Shown: one piece after another, positions 1 through 7,280 of the stretch
Numbering within the stretch: the first letter of the stretch is position 1
Layout: every line of letters begins with the position of its first letter
Assembly: GCA_947451995.1 (NCBI GenBank)
Contig: CANGCI010000004.1
Coordinates: 1 to 33,501 of the forward strand
Direction of reading: 5' to 3'
Length of the DNA stretch: 33,501 nt
Origin: Comamonadaceae bacterium
Lineage (GTDB): Bacteria; Pseudomonadota; Gammaproteobacteria; Burkholderiales; Burkholderiaceae_C
The notes under the pieces: generated by a model
Database searches by the model: none
What the model saw: only the letters and a program-made list of their open reading frames with translations
What the model was told of the DNA's origin: nothing
Position numbers and translations under genes: made by a program

Positions 1-845
1 AACAACTGCATGTCACCTCTGTCGAGTTGCATGGAATAGCAAAACTTGTCATCTGGCAGCAGCTCATCCAGAAGGTCCAACAACTCAATTTGCGCTGGGG
101 TTAACCGAGGAACTTCAGGAAAATCGCGTTGCGCAGCCGTGACATTTTTTCGATTGGCACGCAACGAGAAAAACTCTGGGTCATCACCCAAAATGGGGCA
201 TTTGTAAAAAGGCGGCTGACTGGCGTCATTGGTGCCTTGGTAGCTGTAATAGAAGGGTTGCTGCATCACAGGAATCAAGTCAGGTCGCAATCGCTTCACT
301 TCATCAACCACGGCAATCGAGCTAGTCACCTTGCTGGTACCACCAGATTTTGCTGTTTGCAAGCACAACAAGGCCACCACATCACAGGAGTCAACGTGAA
401 AATCCAAACCTGCATTGGTGTTGTAGCCGCGGCCATTTTTAACTTTGTAACTGCCGCCTTCATCGCGAACATCGTTCATCACTTGGCTTGCAATGTTTTG
501 TGTTCTGGCCACGCCAACATTAAGGCCAATGCCCCAATGCGCTAAGCGCGCGTCCTCTACCGACCAACGTTCAACTGGAAAACCCTTGAGCAAGCACATG
601 CCATACGCCGTCTGAGTAACCGCAAAGGCTTGATCGATGGCTTGCTTGGCGTGTCGCTTCAAGGGAAAGTCGTTGGCTGTCATCTCTAGCCAATTTTTCC
701 CCGTCGCTTTGGCATGCTGAAGCGCTTCCTCAATTTCAGTCACAGCCTCACGACTTAGAAAATGGATCCAAGAAGAATCTCGCGACAGTTCTGGTGGAAA
801 CCATGCGCGAGGTTTCTCTAGATTGGTTTGGATGAATGTACTCAA
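1..845 (-). CDS. TauD/TfdA-family Fe(II)/2-oxoglutarate dioxygenase, C-terminus beyond the left edge
   Basis: This long minus-strand reading frame is absent from the ORF track, probably because its stop lies outside the window. I translated it by hand and it is open from the TGA at 870-872 down to base 1. The protein contains AGLDFHVDSCDVVALLCL, whose HxD pair (about His150 and Asp152) fits the 2-His-1-carboxylate iron site, followed by SGGTSKV, as in TauD/TfdA-type clavaminate-synthase-like enzymes. The distal His and Arg are expected in the missing C-terminal 50-60 residues. The likely start is TTG at 845, with GGAG nine bases upstream (855-858); no ATG exists between the upstream stop and the conserved region. 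The substrate cannot be told. A Bug receptor gene is divergent from it. Known for the family: hydroxylation of sulfonates, carboxylates or related small molecules using 2-oxoglutarate. Confidence 0.85.
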   Translation of the reverse strand, partial: MSTFIQTNLEKPRAWFPPELSRDSSWIHFLSREAVTEIEEALQHAKATGKNWLEMTANDFPLKRHAKQAIDQAFAVTQTAYGMCLLKGFPVERWSVEDARLAHWGIGLNVGVARTQNIASQVMNDVRDEGGSYKVKNGRGYNTNAGLDFHVDSCDVVALLCLQTAKSGGTSKVTSSIAVVDEVKRLRPDLIPVMQQPFYYSYQGTNDASQPPFYKCPILGDDPEFFSLRANRKNVTAAQRDFPEVPRLTPAQIELLDLLDELLPDDKFCYSMQLDRGDMQL

Positions 846-1024
846 AACGCATAACTCCAATTCGATCAATCAAGTGACCACTGATGACTGACAATTCCCA
901 GGGACAATGAACTTGTTTGCCCATCTTACTGAAGAATGCATGAAGAAAATTCATCCTAGGGTCAATACCAATGAATACGCCTTGCGTGTGACCTTCAAGA
1001 GTCTCTAAACTTAAAAGCTGATCA

Positions 1025-2005
1025 ATGACTATGAACGGGTTGCGTATGCGTCGAATTTGGGCCGTTGTTTTGGCATGTTTTTCAATGACCAGTTACGCGC
1101 AAGACAGCAGCTATCCTGTCAAGCCCATTAAGCTGTTGGTGGGCTATGCACCAGGGGGCGCTACGGACATCGTTGCCAGAAGCATCGCCATCAAGATGCA
1201 AGAAACGCTAGGCCAACCCATCATTGTGGAAAACCGCGCGGGTGCCAGTAGCAACATTGCTTCCGAATTTGTAGCACGCAGTGCCCCCGATGGTTACACC
1301 CTTCTCCTGGGCACCATTGCCAATGCCACCAACATGACCGCCTACAAAAACATGGGCTACGACACGATGCGTGACTTTGTTCACATCACGCAATTCATGA
1401 CGGCACCTTCGGTGCTGACGCTGCATCCTTCCGTCCCTGCCAAGAACCTTCGAGAGTTCATAGCGGTCGCTAAACAAAATCCTGGCAAATTTGCATTCTC
1501 TTCGAGTGGCAATGGCGGCTCCCCTCACCTGGCCGGCGAATTGTTGAAAATGCGAGCCAACATTGATTTGATTCATGTGCCCTACAAAGGCGCAGCACCT
1601 GCCATAGCCGATCTTTTGGGCGGTCAAGTTCAAATGAGTTTTCAGACGGCCTTGTCGGCCATTCCCCATTTGAAAAGCGGCAAATTGAACGTGATTGCGG
1701 TGGCCAGTAAAAAGCGCATGGGCACGATGCCCAATGTCCCCACCATGGCCGAAGCAGGCTTGCCTGACTTTGAGGTGTCCAGTTGGAACGGTTTGTTTGC
1801 GCCCGCCAAAACGCCTCCGCACATCGTTGCAGCACTTTACAATGCTGCAACCAAAGCACTTCAAACCCAAGACATCAAAGACAAAATGGAAGCCCAAGGT
1901 GCAGAGCCCGTGGGCAACAGTCCTGAAGAGTTCCGTGCTTTTGTCAAAACAGAAATTGACAAATGGGAACAGGTGATTGTGAAGTCTGGCGCCAAGATGG
2001 AATAA
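1025..2005 (+). CDS. Bug-family (TctC-like) periplasmic solute-binding protein
   Basis: The 326-residue protein has a signal peptide (basic start MRRIWAVV, hydrophobic core, cleavage near SYAQ-D) and the usual Bug signature YPVKPIKLLVGYAPGGATDIVAR near the N-terminus. It also has GQPIIVENRAGASSNIA, APDGYTLLLGT and HVPYKGAAPAIADLLGGQVQMSF. Length is typical for the family (about 320-330). Such proteins capture carboxylates or other small acids in the periplasm. In Burkholderiales most are orphans without a linked TctA/TctB permease, as here. The start is uncertain among ATGs at 1025, 1031 and 1046. The truncated haemoglobin gene follows after one base, so the two are probably co-transcribed. 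The ligand cannot be predicted. Confidence 0.93.
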   Translation: MTMNGLRMRRIWAVVLACFSMTSYAQDSSYPVKPIKLLVGYAPGGATDIVARSIAIKMQETLGQPIIVENRAGASSNIASEFVARSAPDGYTLLLGTIANATNMTAYKNMGYDTMRDFVHITQFMTAPSVLTLHPSVPAKNLREFIAVAKQNPGKFAFSSSGNGGSPHLAGELLKMRANIDLIHVPYKGAAPAIADLLGGQVQMSFQTALSAIPHLKSGKLNVIAVASKKRMGTMPNVPTMAEAGLPDFEVSSWNGLFAPAKTPPHIVAALYNAATKALQTQDIKDKMEAQGAEPVGNSPEEFRAFVKTEIDKWEQVIVKSGAKME

Positions 2006-2006
2006 A

Positions 2007-2393
2007 TTGGAAAAATCAATCACCCCCTACGAACTGATCGGCGGCGAGCCTGCTGTCAAACAACTGGTCCATCGCTTTTACGAGTTGATGGACGAGTTGC
2101 CGGAAGCCTATGCTGTTCGTCAGCTACACCCTGAAAGTTTGGCCGGCAGTGAAGAAATGCTCTTTGAGTATTTGTCGGGCTGGCTAGGTGGGCCCAACCT
2201 GTACATCGCAAAGAAGGGGCATCCACGACTGCGCATGCGGCATGCGCCTTACGCCATTGGCGCTAGAGAACGTGATGAGTGGATGCTGTGCATGACACAA
2301 GCTTTAACCGAACAAGTCGGCGATGAAGGATTTCGGCAAGCTTTGCTGAACCAGTTTAGCGAGCTGGCCAGTCACATGATCAATTCACATTGA
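2007..2393 (+). CDS. Group II truncated haemoglobin
   Basis: The 128-residue protein matches group II (TrHbO-type) truncated haemoglobins. It has TPYELIGGEPAVKQLVHRFYELMD at the N-terminus, with Tyr25 as the likely B10 residue, then the LSGWLGGP turn. GHPRLRMRHAPYAIG carries His79 as the probable proximal haem ligand, and ERDEWMLCM carries the typical Trp (G8). Start is TTG at 2007, one base after the TAA of the Bug gene; no other start would keep the pre-A/A helix. Expected role (family knowledge): cytoplasmic O2/NO binding and redox chemistry. The tight coupling to a Bug receptor is probably operonic convenience. It converges on acr3 with only 24 bases between them. Confidence 0.93.
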   Translation: MEKSITPYELIGGEPAVKQLVHRFYELMDELPEAYAVRQLHPESLAGSEEMLFEYLSGWLGGPNLYIAKKGHPRLRMRHAPYAIGARERDEWMLCMTQALTEQVGDEGFRQALLNQFSELASHMINSH

Positions 2394-2417
2394 TCCCCAG
2401 GCCTCATCCATCACAGC

Positions 2418-3479
2418 TCAAGGATTGGCTTCATTGTTCTTCTCGTACCAATTTTTTGAGTTGTTCACGACGTAAACTACCAGCAACATCACCGGTACTT
2501 CAATCAGCACCCCCACCACAGTGGCCAGTGCCGCACCAGAATCAAATCCAAACAAACTGATGGCGGCAGCGACAGCCAACTCAAAGAAATTAGAAGCACC
2601 AATCAGAGCTGACGGACACGCAATGTTGTGCTGCTCGCCAACAGCACGGTTCAGCCAATAGGCAAGCCCCGCATTGAAAAACACTTGAATCAAAATGGGG
2701 ACAGCCAACAGTCCAATGATCAAAGGCTGTTTCAATATAGCTTCACCCTGAAATGCAAACAGCAGGACCAGAGTTGCAAGCAAGGCGGCAATAGACCAGG
2801 GTCCAATTTGCGCCATCAGATCGTCAAAGACCTCTTGGCCCTTAGACAGCAAAATTTTCCGAAGCCATTGCGCCAGAGCAACGGGAAAGATGATGTACAA
2901 AACAACTGAGGCAAGCAAAGTATCCCAAGGAACAGTGATGGCCGAAATGCCCAGCAAAAAAGCAACCAAGGGTGCAAAGGCAATCACCATGATGCTGTCG
3001 TTCAGCGCCACTTGCGACAAGGTAAACAAGGGGTCACCACCTGTTAGCCGGCTCCACACAAACACCATGGCTGTACAAGGTGCGGCAGCCAACAAAATCA
3101 AGCCAGCAATGTAACTGTCAATTTGATCAGGGGGGAGCAAAGGTGCAAACCAATGTCGAATGAACAACCAACCCAACAAGGCCATTGAGAACGGCTTGAC
3201 CAACCAATTCACAAACAAGGTAACGCCAATGCCCTTGATGTGCTTGCGAACTTCATGCAAGGCACCAAAGTCTACTTTCACCAGCATGGGAATGATCATG
3301 ACCCAAATGAGCAAACCGACCGGCAAATTGACTTGGGCGATTTCCATACTGCCAATGGCGTGGAAAACCTGCGGGAAAAATTGTCCCAGTGCAATACCAG
3401 CCAGGATGCATAGAAAAACCCATACCGTCAGGTATTGCTCAAACACACTCATTGGCGCAACTGTTTTGTCTTGTGTCAT
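2418..3479 (-). CDS. acr3: Arsenite efflux permease, ACR3 family
   Basis: The 353-residue integral membrane protein belongs to the ACR3 (BART superfamily) arsenite exporters, with about ten hydrophobic segments. The N-terminal block SVFEQYLTVWVFLCILAGIALG, the segment AAAPCTAMVFVWSRLTGGDP with the family's conserved Cys (Cys135), and SNFFELAVAAAISLFG with the conserved Glu are all visible. The ORF-track start at 3524 would overlap the end of arsC. ATG 3479 gives the normal family length and begins 11 bases after the arsC stop codon. It lies directly downstream of arsC on the same strand, so the two probably form an operon that reduces arsenate and then exports arsenite across the inner membrane. 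Confidence 0.95.
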   Translation of the reverse strand: MTQDKTVAPMSVFEQYLTVWVFLCILAGIALGQFFPQVFHAIGSMEIAQVNLPVGLLIWVMIIPMLVKVDFGALHEVRKHIKGIGVTLFVNWLVKPFSMALLGWLFIRHWFAPLLPPDQIDSYIAGLILLAAAPCTAMVFVWSRLTGGDPLFTLSQVALNDSIMVIAFAPLVAFLLGISAITVPWDTLLASVVLYIIFPVALAQWLRKILLSKGQEVFDDLMAQIGPWSIAALLATLVLLFAFQGEAILKQPLIIGLLAVPILIQVFFNAGLAYWLNRAVGEQHNIACPSALIGASNFFELAVAAAISLFGFDSGAALATVVGVLIEVPVMLLVVYVVNNSKNWYEKNNEANP

Positions 3480-3489
3480 TTTTAAAACT

Positions 3490-3996
3490 TCAATCTTGGG
3501 CCAAATTTCGTGCCGTCTTTTCAATTGACAAGCGCGACAAACTGTTCGCAGGCAAGTTCACAAATATTTCCAAACGCTTGCGGATCAAATGCAAAGTTTG
3601 CACAAAAGCTTCTCTCTTTTGCGCATCGCCACCCTGCACTTCTGATGGATCTGCAAACCCCCAGTGCGCAGTGGCCGGTTGTCCAGGCCAATATGGACAG
3701 ACCTCTCCGGCAGCGTTGTCGCACACCGTAATGATCAGGTCCATCTTGGGTGCATCGGGTTGGGCAAACACATCCCAACTTTTGCTGCTCAAGCCGTCAA
3801 TCGATATGCCAGCATGACGAAGCGTTTCAAGGGCGATGGGATTCGGTTGTTGGTTTTCACGGGGGCTGCTGCCCGCAGAAAAGGCTTTGAAGCGCCCTTT
3901 GCCCAAATGATTCAACATGGCTTCTGCCAAGATGCTTCGGGCTGAGTTGTGCGTACAAAGGAATAGGACGTTCAGCGGATTGGTTTCTGATGACAT
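3490..3996 (-). CDS. arsC: Arsenate reductase, low-molecular-weight phosphatase (thioredoxin-coupled) type
   Basis: The 168-residue protein has the P-loop CTHNSARS (Cys14 to Arg20, CX5R) of the LMW tyrosine-phosphatase fold. It also has the redox pair in VCDNAAGEVCP (Cys92 and Cys100) and WGFADPS, which carries the catalytic Asp. This is the thioredoxin-linked ArsC class, which reduces arsenate to arsenite by a cysteine relay. ATG 3996 is chosen over 4014 because AAAGGAG lies six bases upstream. The acr3 exporter follows immediately. No arsR gene is visible in the window. A possible ArsR-type operator lies about 100 bases upstream. Confidence 0.96.
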   Translation of the reverse strand: MSSETNPLNVLFLCTHNSARSILAEAMLNHLGKGRFKAFSAGSSPRENQQPNPIALETLRHAGISIDGLSSKSWDVFAQPDAPKMDLIITVCDNAAGEVCPYWPGQPATAHWGFADPSEVQGGDAQKREAFVQTLHLIRKRLEIFVNLPANSLSRLSIEKTARNLAQD

Positions 3997-4090
3997 GAAA
4001 ATCTCCTTTAACAATCACAATTCGTAGCCTATCAATCAAGGCAAGACTCGGCTTAACAGCAATTTGGAGTCAGGAAAGTCAACAAATTAT

Positions 4091-4107
4091 TTCAATCGTA
4101 TTGAAAA
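4091..4107. promoter_or_regulatory. Perfect inverted repeat upstream of arsC, candidate operator
   Basis: TTTCAAT-CGT-ATTGAAA is a perfect 7-bp inverted repeat with a 3-bp centre, about 95 bases upstream of the arsC start in an AT-rich intergenic region. Its size and place suit a dimeric repressor such as ArsR, but this is inference because arsR is not present here. The 274-base region 3997-4270 holds no credible gene. Confidence 0.45.
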
Positions 4108-4197
4108 TATATGTCCAAATTATGACAAGCCATGTTTTCAAGACCATGCAGGCGAAGTGAAGAAAACTCTTATTTCAATGGAAGATACCTAACCTGC

Positions 4198-4214
4198 CTA
4201 GGGTTTACACCCTG
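4198..4214 (+). promoter_or_regulatory. CTAGGGTTTAC motif upstream of the amidohydrolase gene
   Basis: The sequence CTAGGGTTTACACCC lies about 60-70 bases before the amidohydrolase start. A near copy (CTAGGGTTTTCC) lies upstream of the NCS2 permease gene in the same orientation relative to its gene. This suggests a shared regulator site, possibly of a response regulator; the assignment is inference. Confidence 0.3.
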
Positions 4215-4270
4215 CGTCTTGCCGGTTGATCCAGCAATAGTGCTTTGTCACTCATTGAAGGCCCCATCAC

Positions 4271-5908
4271 ATGACTACTCCGACACTTCGCTTTCTAACT
4301 CTCAGCTTGTTAACTGCCACAACAGCATTTGCGCAACCAGCTGAAACCATTTTACAAAACGGAAAAATCATCAGTGCTGATGACAAAGCCCACGTTTACC
4401 AAGCGTTGGCCGTAAGAGATGGAAAAATCATTGCACTGGGTCGATCCAACGACATGAAAAAGTGGCAAGGTGCACAGACCAAAGTGATTGACCTTCAGGG
4501 CAAGACGGTCATTCCTGGTTTGATTGACTCCCACATGCATGCCATCAGAGCAGCACTGAGTTACAGCAAAGAAGTTCATTGGTTTGGCCTGACATCCATC
4601 GAAGCCGCATTGGCCAAATTGAAACAGGCAGCAGCACAAGCCCAACCCGGTGAATGGCTCATCGTGGCGGGCGGTTGGACAGAAGAACAGTTCAAGGAAG
4701 GACGCCGTCCCACACAAGAAGAACTGATTCAAGCTGCGCCCAACAATCCTGTTTACGTTCAATGGATGTACGACTGGGTCATGCTGACTCCGGCAGCCTA
4801 TCAAAAACTGAACATTCAATCTGAATCTGACTTACCTGGAGGCGGCAAGTTTCAACTGGATGCCAATGGCAAACCAACTGGCGCAATTTTGGGTGGCATT
4901 GTCCCTTTGTTCGACAAGCTACCCAAGCCCACTTTCGAGGACAAAGTAGTGGGCACACAAAAGTTCTTCAAAGAGTTGAACCGTGTCGGTGTGACAGGTG
5001 TCATTGATCCAGGTGGCTTTAACATGGCGCCCAGCGAATACGCGCCCTTGTTCAATGTATGGCGCAACCAAAATTTAACTGTGCGCGTCAACTACAGTTA
5101 CTTTGCACAAAAACCCAACAAAGAATTTGAAGAATTTAAAGAACTGACACAACTGTTGCCTATGAAGTTTGGGGATGACATGCTGCGCTTCAATGGCATT
5201 GGCGAACGCGTTACCTTCAGCATGTACAACAATGACAAAGCAACACCCGAAGATCAAGACAAGTTTTATCAAGTGGCTCGATGGGCGGCTCAAAATGGTT
5301 ACACCCTGACACAGCACTGGCAAGAAAATGCATCGGCAGCATCATTGCTAGAGGTTTTTGAGAAGGTCAATCAAGAATTTCCCATCGCCAAACTGCGGTG
5401 GTCGATTGCACACTTGAACAATGGCACCGAGGCCACTTTCAAACGGATGAAAGCCTTAGGTGTGGGTTGGGCTATGCAAGATGCCATGTACTTGGATGGT
5501 GACAAAGCACTGCATCGTCATGGCGAAAAAAACCTGGAACGCATGCCGCCCATCAACACGGCATTCAAAATGGGCATTGCCATTGGCGCAGGGACTGATG
5601 CGCACCGCGTTGCTGACTACAACCCATTCATCGCACTGCGGTGGATGCTGGATGGAAAGTCTGCCTCAGGTCGAAAACTTCGCGGCAATGAGGAAATTCC
5701 TACCCGCATGCAAGCTTTGAAAATGTACACATCCGGCAGTGCATGGCTTGCGCACGATGAACATCGCCGCGGAACCTTGGAAATTGGCAAAATGGCCGAT
5801 TTAGCCGTTCTCAGTGAAGACTACTTAGAAGTACCCATTGAAAAAATGGCCAACATTCACGCCAAACTCACCATGGTGGGTGGAAAGATTGTTTACATCG
5901 AAAACTGA
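4271..5908 (+). CDS. Exported amidohydrolase, YtcJ-like (amidohydrolase family 3)
   Basis: The 545-residue protein starts with a cleavable signal peptide (LRFLTLSLLTATTAFAQ). It then shows the typical amidohydrolase plan: a small beta-sandwich segment (TILQNGKIISADDK...ALAVRDGKIIALG) followed by the metal-binding strand VIPGLIDSHMHAIRAA with HxH at His88/His90. A long TIM-barrel follows with a His-containing QHWQENASA and SIAHLNNG, and the late Asp in GAGTDAHRVADYNP. The C-terminal GTLEIGKMADLAVLSEDYLEVP closes the sandwich. It resembles YtcJ-like metal-dependent hydrolases, whose substrates are mostly unknown; the location should be periplasmic. It is a single gene, divergent from arsC and convergent with the rubredoxin gene. 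Confidence 0.92.
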   Translation: MTTPTLRFLTLSLLTATTAFAQPAETILQNGKIISADDKAHVYQALAVRDGKIIALGRSNDMKKWQGAQTKVIDLQGKTVIPGLIDSHMHAIRAALSYSKEVHWFGLTSIEAALAKLKQAAAQAQPGEWLIVAGGWTEEQFKEGRRPTQEELIQAAPNNPVYVQWMYDWVMLTPAAYQKLNIQSESDLPGGGKFQLDANGKPTGAILGGIVPLFDKLPKPTFEDKVVGTQKFFKELNRVGVTGVIDPGGFNMAPSEYAPLFNVWRNQNLTVRVNYSYFAQKPNKEFEEFKELTQLLPMKFGDDMLRFNGIGERVTFSMYNNDKATPEDQDKFYQVARWAAQNGYTLTQHWQENASAASLLEVFEKVNQEFPIAKLRWSIAHLNNGTEATFKRMKALGVGWAMQDAMYLDGDKALHRHGEKNLERMPPINTAFKMGIAIGAGTDAHRVADYNPFIALRWMLDGKSASGRKLRGNEEIPTRMQALKMYTSGSAWLAHDEHRRGTLEIGKMADLAVLSEDYLEVPIEKMANIHAKLTMVGGKIVYIEN

Positions 5909-5910
5909 AA

Positions 5911-5939
5911 AAAAAGGGGGGGATGGTGGTGGCACCACC
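5911..5939 (-). terminator. Rho-independent terminator for the rubrerythrin-rubredoxin operon
   Basis: Read on the minus strand, GGTGGT-GCC-ACCACC forms a hairpin that is followed by a C-run and then eight T residues (the A-run at 5908-5915 on the plus strand). It lies just past the rubredoxin stop codon and also abuts the end of the convergent amidohydrolase gene. Confidence 0.6.
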
Positions 5940-5950
5940 CTGCCCATACT

Positions 5951-6130
5951 TCAGATAGCGACAACCTCAAAGTCAGCCTTGGCAACACCACAATCAGGGC
6001 ATGTCCAGTCTTCCGGCACATCGGCCCACAAAGTACCCGGTGCAATGCCATCTTCGGTGCGACCTTCAGCTTCGTCATAGACAAAGCCGCAAACGATACA
6101 GATGTAAGTTTTGAAATTGATATTGCTCAT
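5951..6130 (-). CDS. Rubredoxin (stand-alone)
   Basis: The 59-residue protein is a complete rubredoxin: [15 protein letters not shown] holds the first CxxCG knuckle and [17 protein letters not shown] holds the second, with the usual spacing and [14 protein letters not shown] between them. The track start at 6226 is rejected because it overlaps the rubrerythrin gene and adds a non-rubredoxin leader; ATG 6130 gives the standard length. It lies 46 bases downstream of a diiron rubrerythrin that lacks its own rubredoxin domain. The likely role is to pass electrons to that partner in peroxide or oxygen reduction in the cytoplasm (inference). Confidence 0.96.
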   Translation of the reverse strand: MSNINFKTYICIVCGFVYDEAEGRTEDGIAPGTLWADVPEDWTCPDCGVAKADFEVVAI

Positions 6131-6176
6131 AATTTTGACGATATTGATTTTGGCTGATTGAACTGAATTATTAACT

Positions 6177-6665
6177 TCAAGCACTTGCAGTAATTCTGTC
6201 GAGCTGCGCCTTGTAATGCTTGGCATGCCGCTCTTCTACATTGGTCAGGGCTGCAAAACGTTTTTGTGCTTTCACCAAAGTCGCTGTGAATTGTGCAGCA
6301 TGAATTTTAGACTCTTCAATTTGTTCGTTCATTTCGGCTACCGCTGCAGCATTGCCTTCTAATTCTGCGGTCTTTCGGAAGCCAGGATACATTTCGGTGT
6401 ACTCGTAGGTTTCGCCATCAATTGCAATTTGCAAAGCCTTTGCGGGCGTCATGGTCGCTTTCGGATAAAGCAAATCAAGGTGTCCAAAAGCATGCATGAC
6501 TTCTTGGTTGGCCGTTTCTTCAAAGGTTTGCGCTGTTTCTTCATCACCCATCTCTCGGGCAAGCTTGGCAAAGTAACGGTATTTGATATGGGCCATCGAT
6601 TCGCCAGCAAAGGCAGCCTCTAAATTGGCCATGGTTTTGATTTCGGGTCGAATTGTGGTGGTCAT
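6177..6665 (-). CDS. Rubrerythrin, diiron ferritin-like domain only
   Basis: The 162-residue protein has the rubrerythrin four-helix bundle: [14 protein letters not shown] with Glu22, [15 protein letters not shown] with Glu55/His58, [20 protein letters not shown] with Glu85/Glu88, and [11 protein letters not shown] with Glu118/His122. A further [12 protein letters not shown] helix (Glu145/His147) ends the chain, where classical rubrerythrins carry the rubredoxin domain. That domain is encoded by the next gene instead. Start ATG 6665 has AAGGAAA a few bases upstream. Family role: peroxide reduction under low oxygen. An FNR-like palindrome sits about 70 bases upstream in the divergent promoter region. 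Confidence 0.94.
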   Translation of the reverse strand: MTTTIRPEIKTMANLEAAFAGESMAHIKYRYFAKLAREMGDEETAQTFEETANQEVMHAFGHLDLLYPKATMTPAKALQIAIDGETYEYTEMYPGFRKTAELEGNAAAVAEMNEQIEESKIHAAQFTATLVKAQKRFAALTNVEERHAKHYKAQLDRITASA

Positions 6666-6734
6666 TTGAATTTCCTTGCTTGGTTGAAATGAATCAAGAC
6701 AAACGCAATGGTATGGGTCTGGACTAGATCAAGA

Positions 6735-6748
6735 TTGACATACGTCAA
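6735..6748. promoter_or_regulatory. FNR/Fnr-type box TTGACATACGTCAA in a divergent promoter
   Basis: TTGAC-ATAC-GTCAA is a perfect inverted repeat with the 4-bp spacer of FNR/FixK/Anr-type sites (TTGAYnnnnRTCAA). It lies between the rubrerythrin gene (minus) and a conserved hypothetical gene (plus). Possible -10 hexamers sit on both sides: TAGATT at 6770-6775 for the plus gene and TACCAT (minus strand, 6708-6713) for rubrerythrin. Both would place the box near -41 of each transcript, as in class II FNR promoters. The sequence match is direct; the regulation is inference. Confidence 0.7.
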
Positions 6749-6806
6749 GACAAAACCGACCAAAGCGTGTAGATTGAGATGCACTCACCCACTCAAAAGC
6801 GCCTGT

Positions 6807-7265
6807 ATGCCAACGAACCATCAAATCGGTCTCATTGCACTGATCAAAAGATCGCGCCCCATCAACCTCATCACGGGACCGATCATTTACAGCATGGTTT
6901 TCCCCATCATGCTGCTTGATCTTTGTGTCTCGTTTTACCAATCGACCTGTTTTCCCATTTATGGCATTCCAAAGTTCAACCGAAAAGACTTCATTATTTT
7001 TGACAGACAAGAGTTGAAGTACTTGGACTGGGTGTCTAAGTTTCACTGCACCTACTGTGCTTATGGCGTAGGTGTGGCAGCTTATGTTCAAGAAATTATC
7101 AAAGCCACAGAAGCTTACTTTTGTCCTGTTAAACACAAAGAGAAAAACCTCATGGCAACGCACAAACATTGGCAGGCCATTGCCTTTGAACAAGGACCCG
7201 ATTTTGATTTTGAGGCCTACTTGGAAAAAGTCCGAAACCAAATGACTCAAAAACATGAGCCTTGA
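6807..7265 (+). CDS. Conserved hypothetical protein with CxxC and CP cysteines
   Basis: The protein is about 152 residues long. From memory it resembles a family of proteobacterial conserved hypotheticals with no settled function. A hydrophobic segment (LITGPIIYSMVFPIMLLDLCVSFYQ) looks membrane-embedded. It is followed by CFPIYGIPKFNRKDFIIFDRQELKYLDWVSKFHCTYCAYGVGVAAYVQEI and EAYFCPVKHKEK. The four cysteines in FHCTYC, YFCPVKH and TCFP could bind metal or a cofactor. ATG 6807 is preferred over the track start at 6708, which would run through the putative promoter and adds a low-complexity basic leader. The FNR-like box 58 bases upstream and the divergent rubrerythrin gene suggest a role in low-oxygen or redox physiology (inference). 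Confidence 0.75.
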   Translation: MPTNHQIGLIALIKRSRPINLITGPIIYSMVFPIMLLDLCVSFYQSTCFPIYGIPKFNRKDFIIFDRQELKYLDWVSKFHCTYCAYGVGVAAYVQEIIKATEAYFCPVKHKEKNLMATHKHWQAIAFEQGPDFDFEAYLEKVRNQMTQKHEP

Positions 7266-7280
7266 ATGGAGCGCTTTTTT

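Noticed and set aside
748-954. 68-aa minus-strand ORF MNFLHAFFSKMGKQV...
   Set aside because: The 748-845 part is the wrong frame of the dioxygenase gene. The upstream part, open to about 1092, has protein-like composition but no recognisable family, and it runs into the Bug signal-peptide region.
1208-2023. 271-aa minus-strand ORF opposite the first Bug gene
   Set aside because: Shadow of a clear family member on the other strand; the composition is His/Cys/Arg-rich with no recognisable domain.
4132-4344. 70-aa plus-strand ORF before the amidohydrolase
   Set aside because: Lies in the intergenic region and overlaps the signal peptide of the real gene; no family resemblance.
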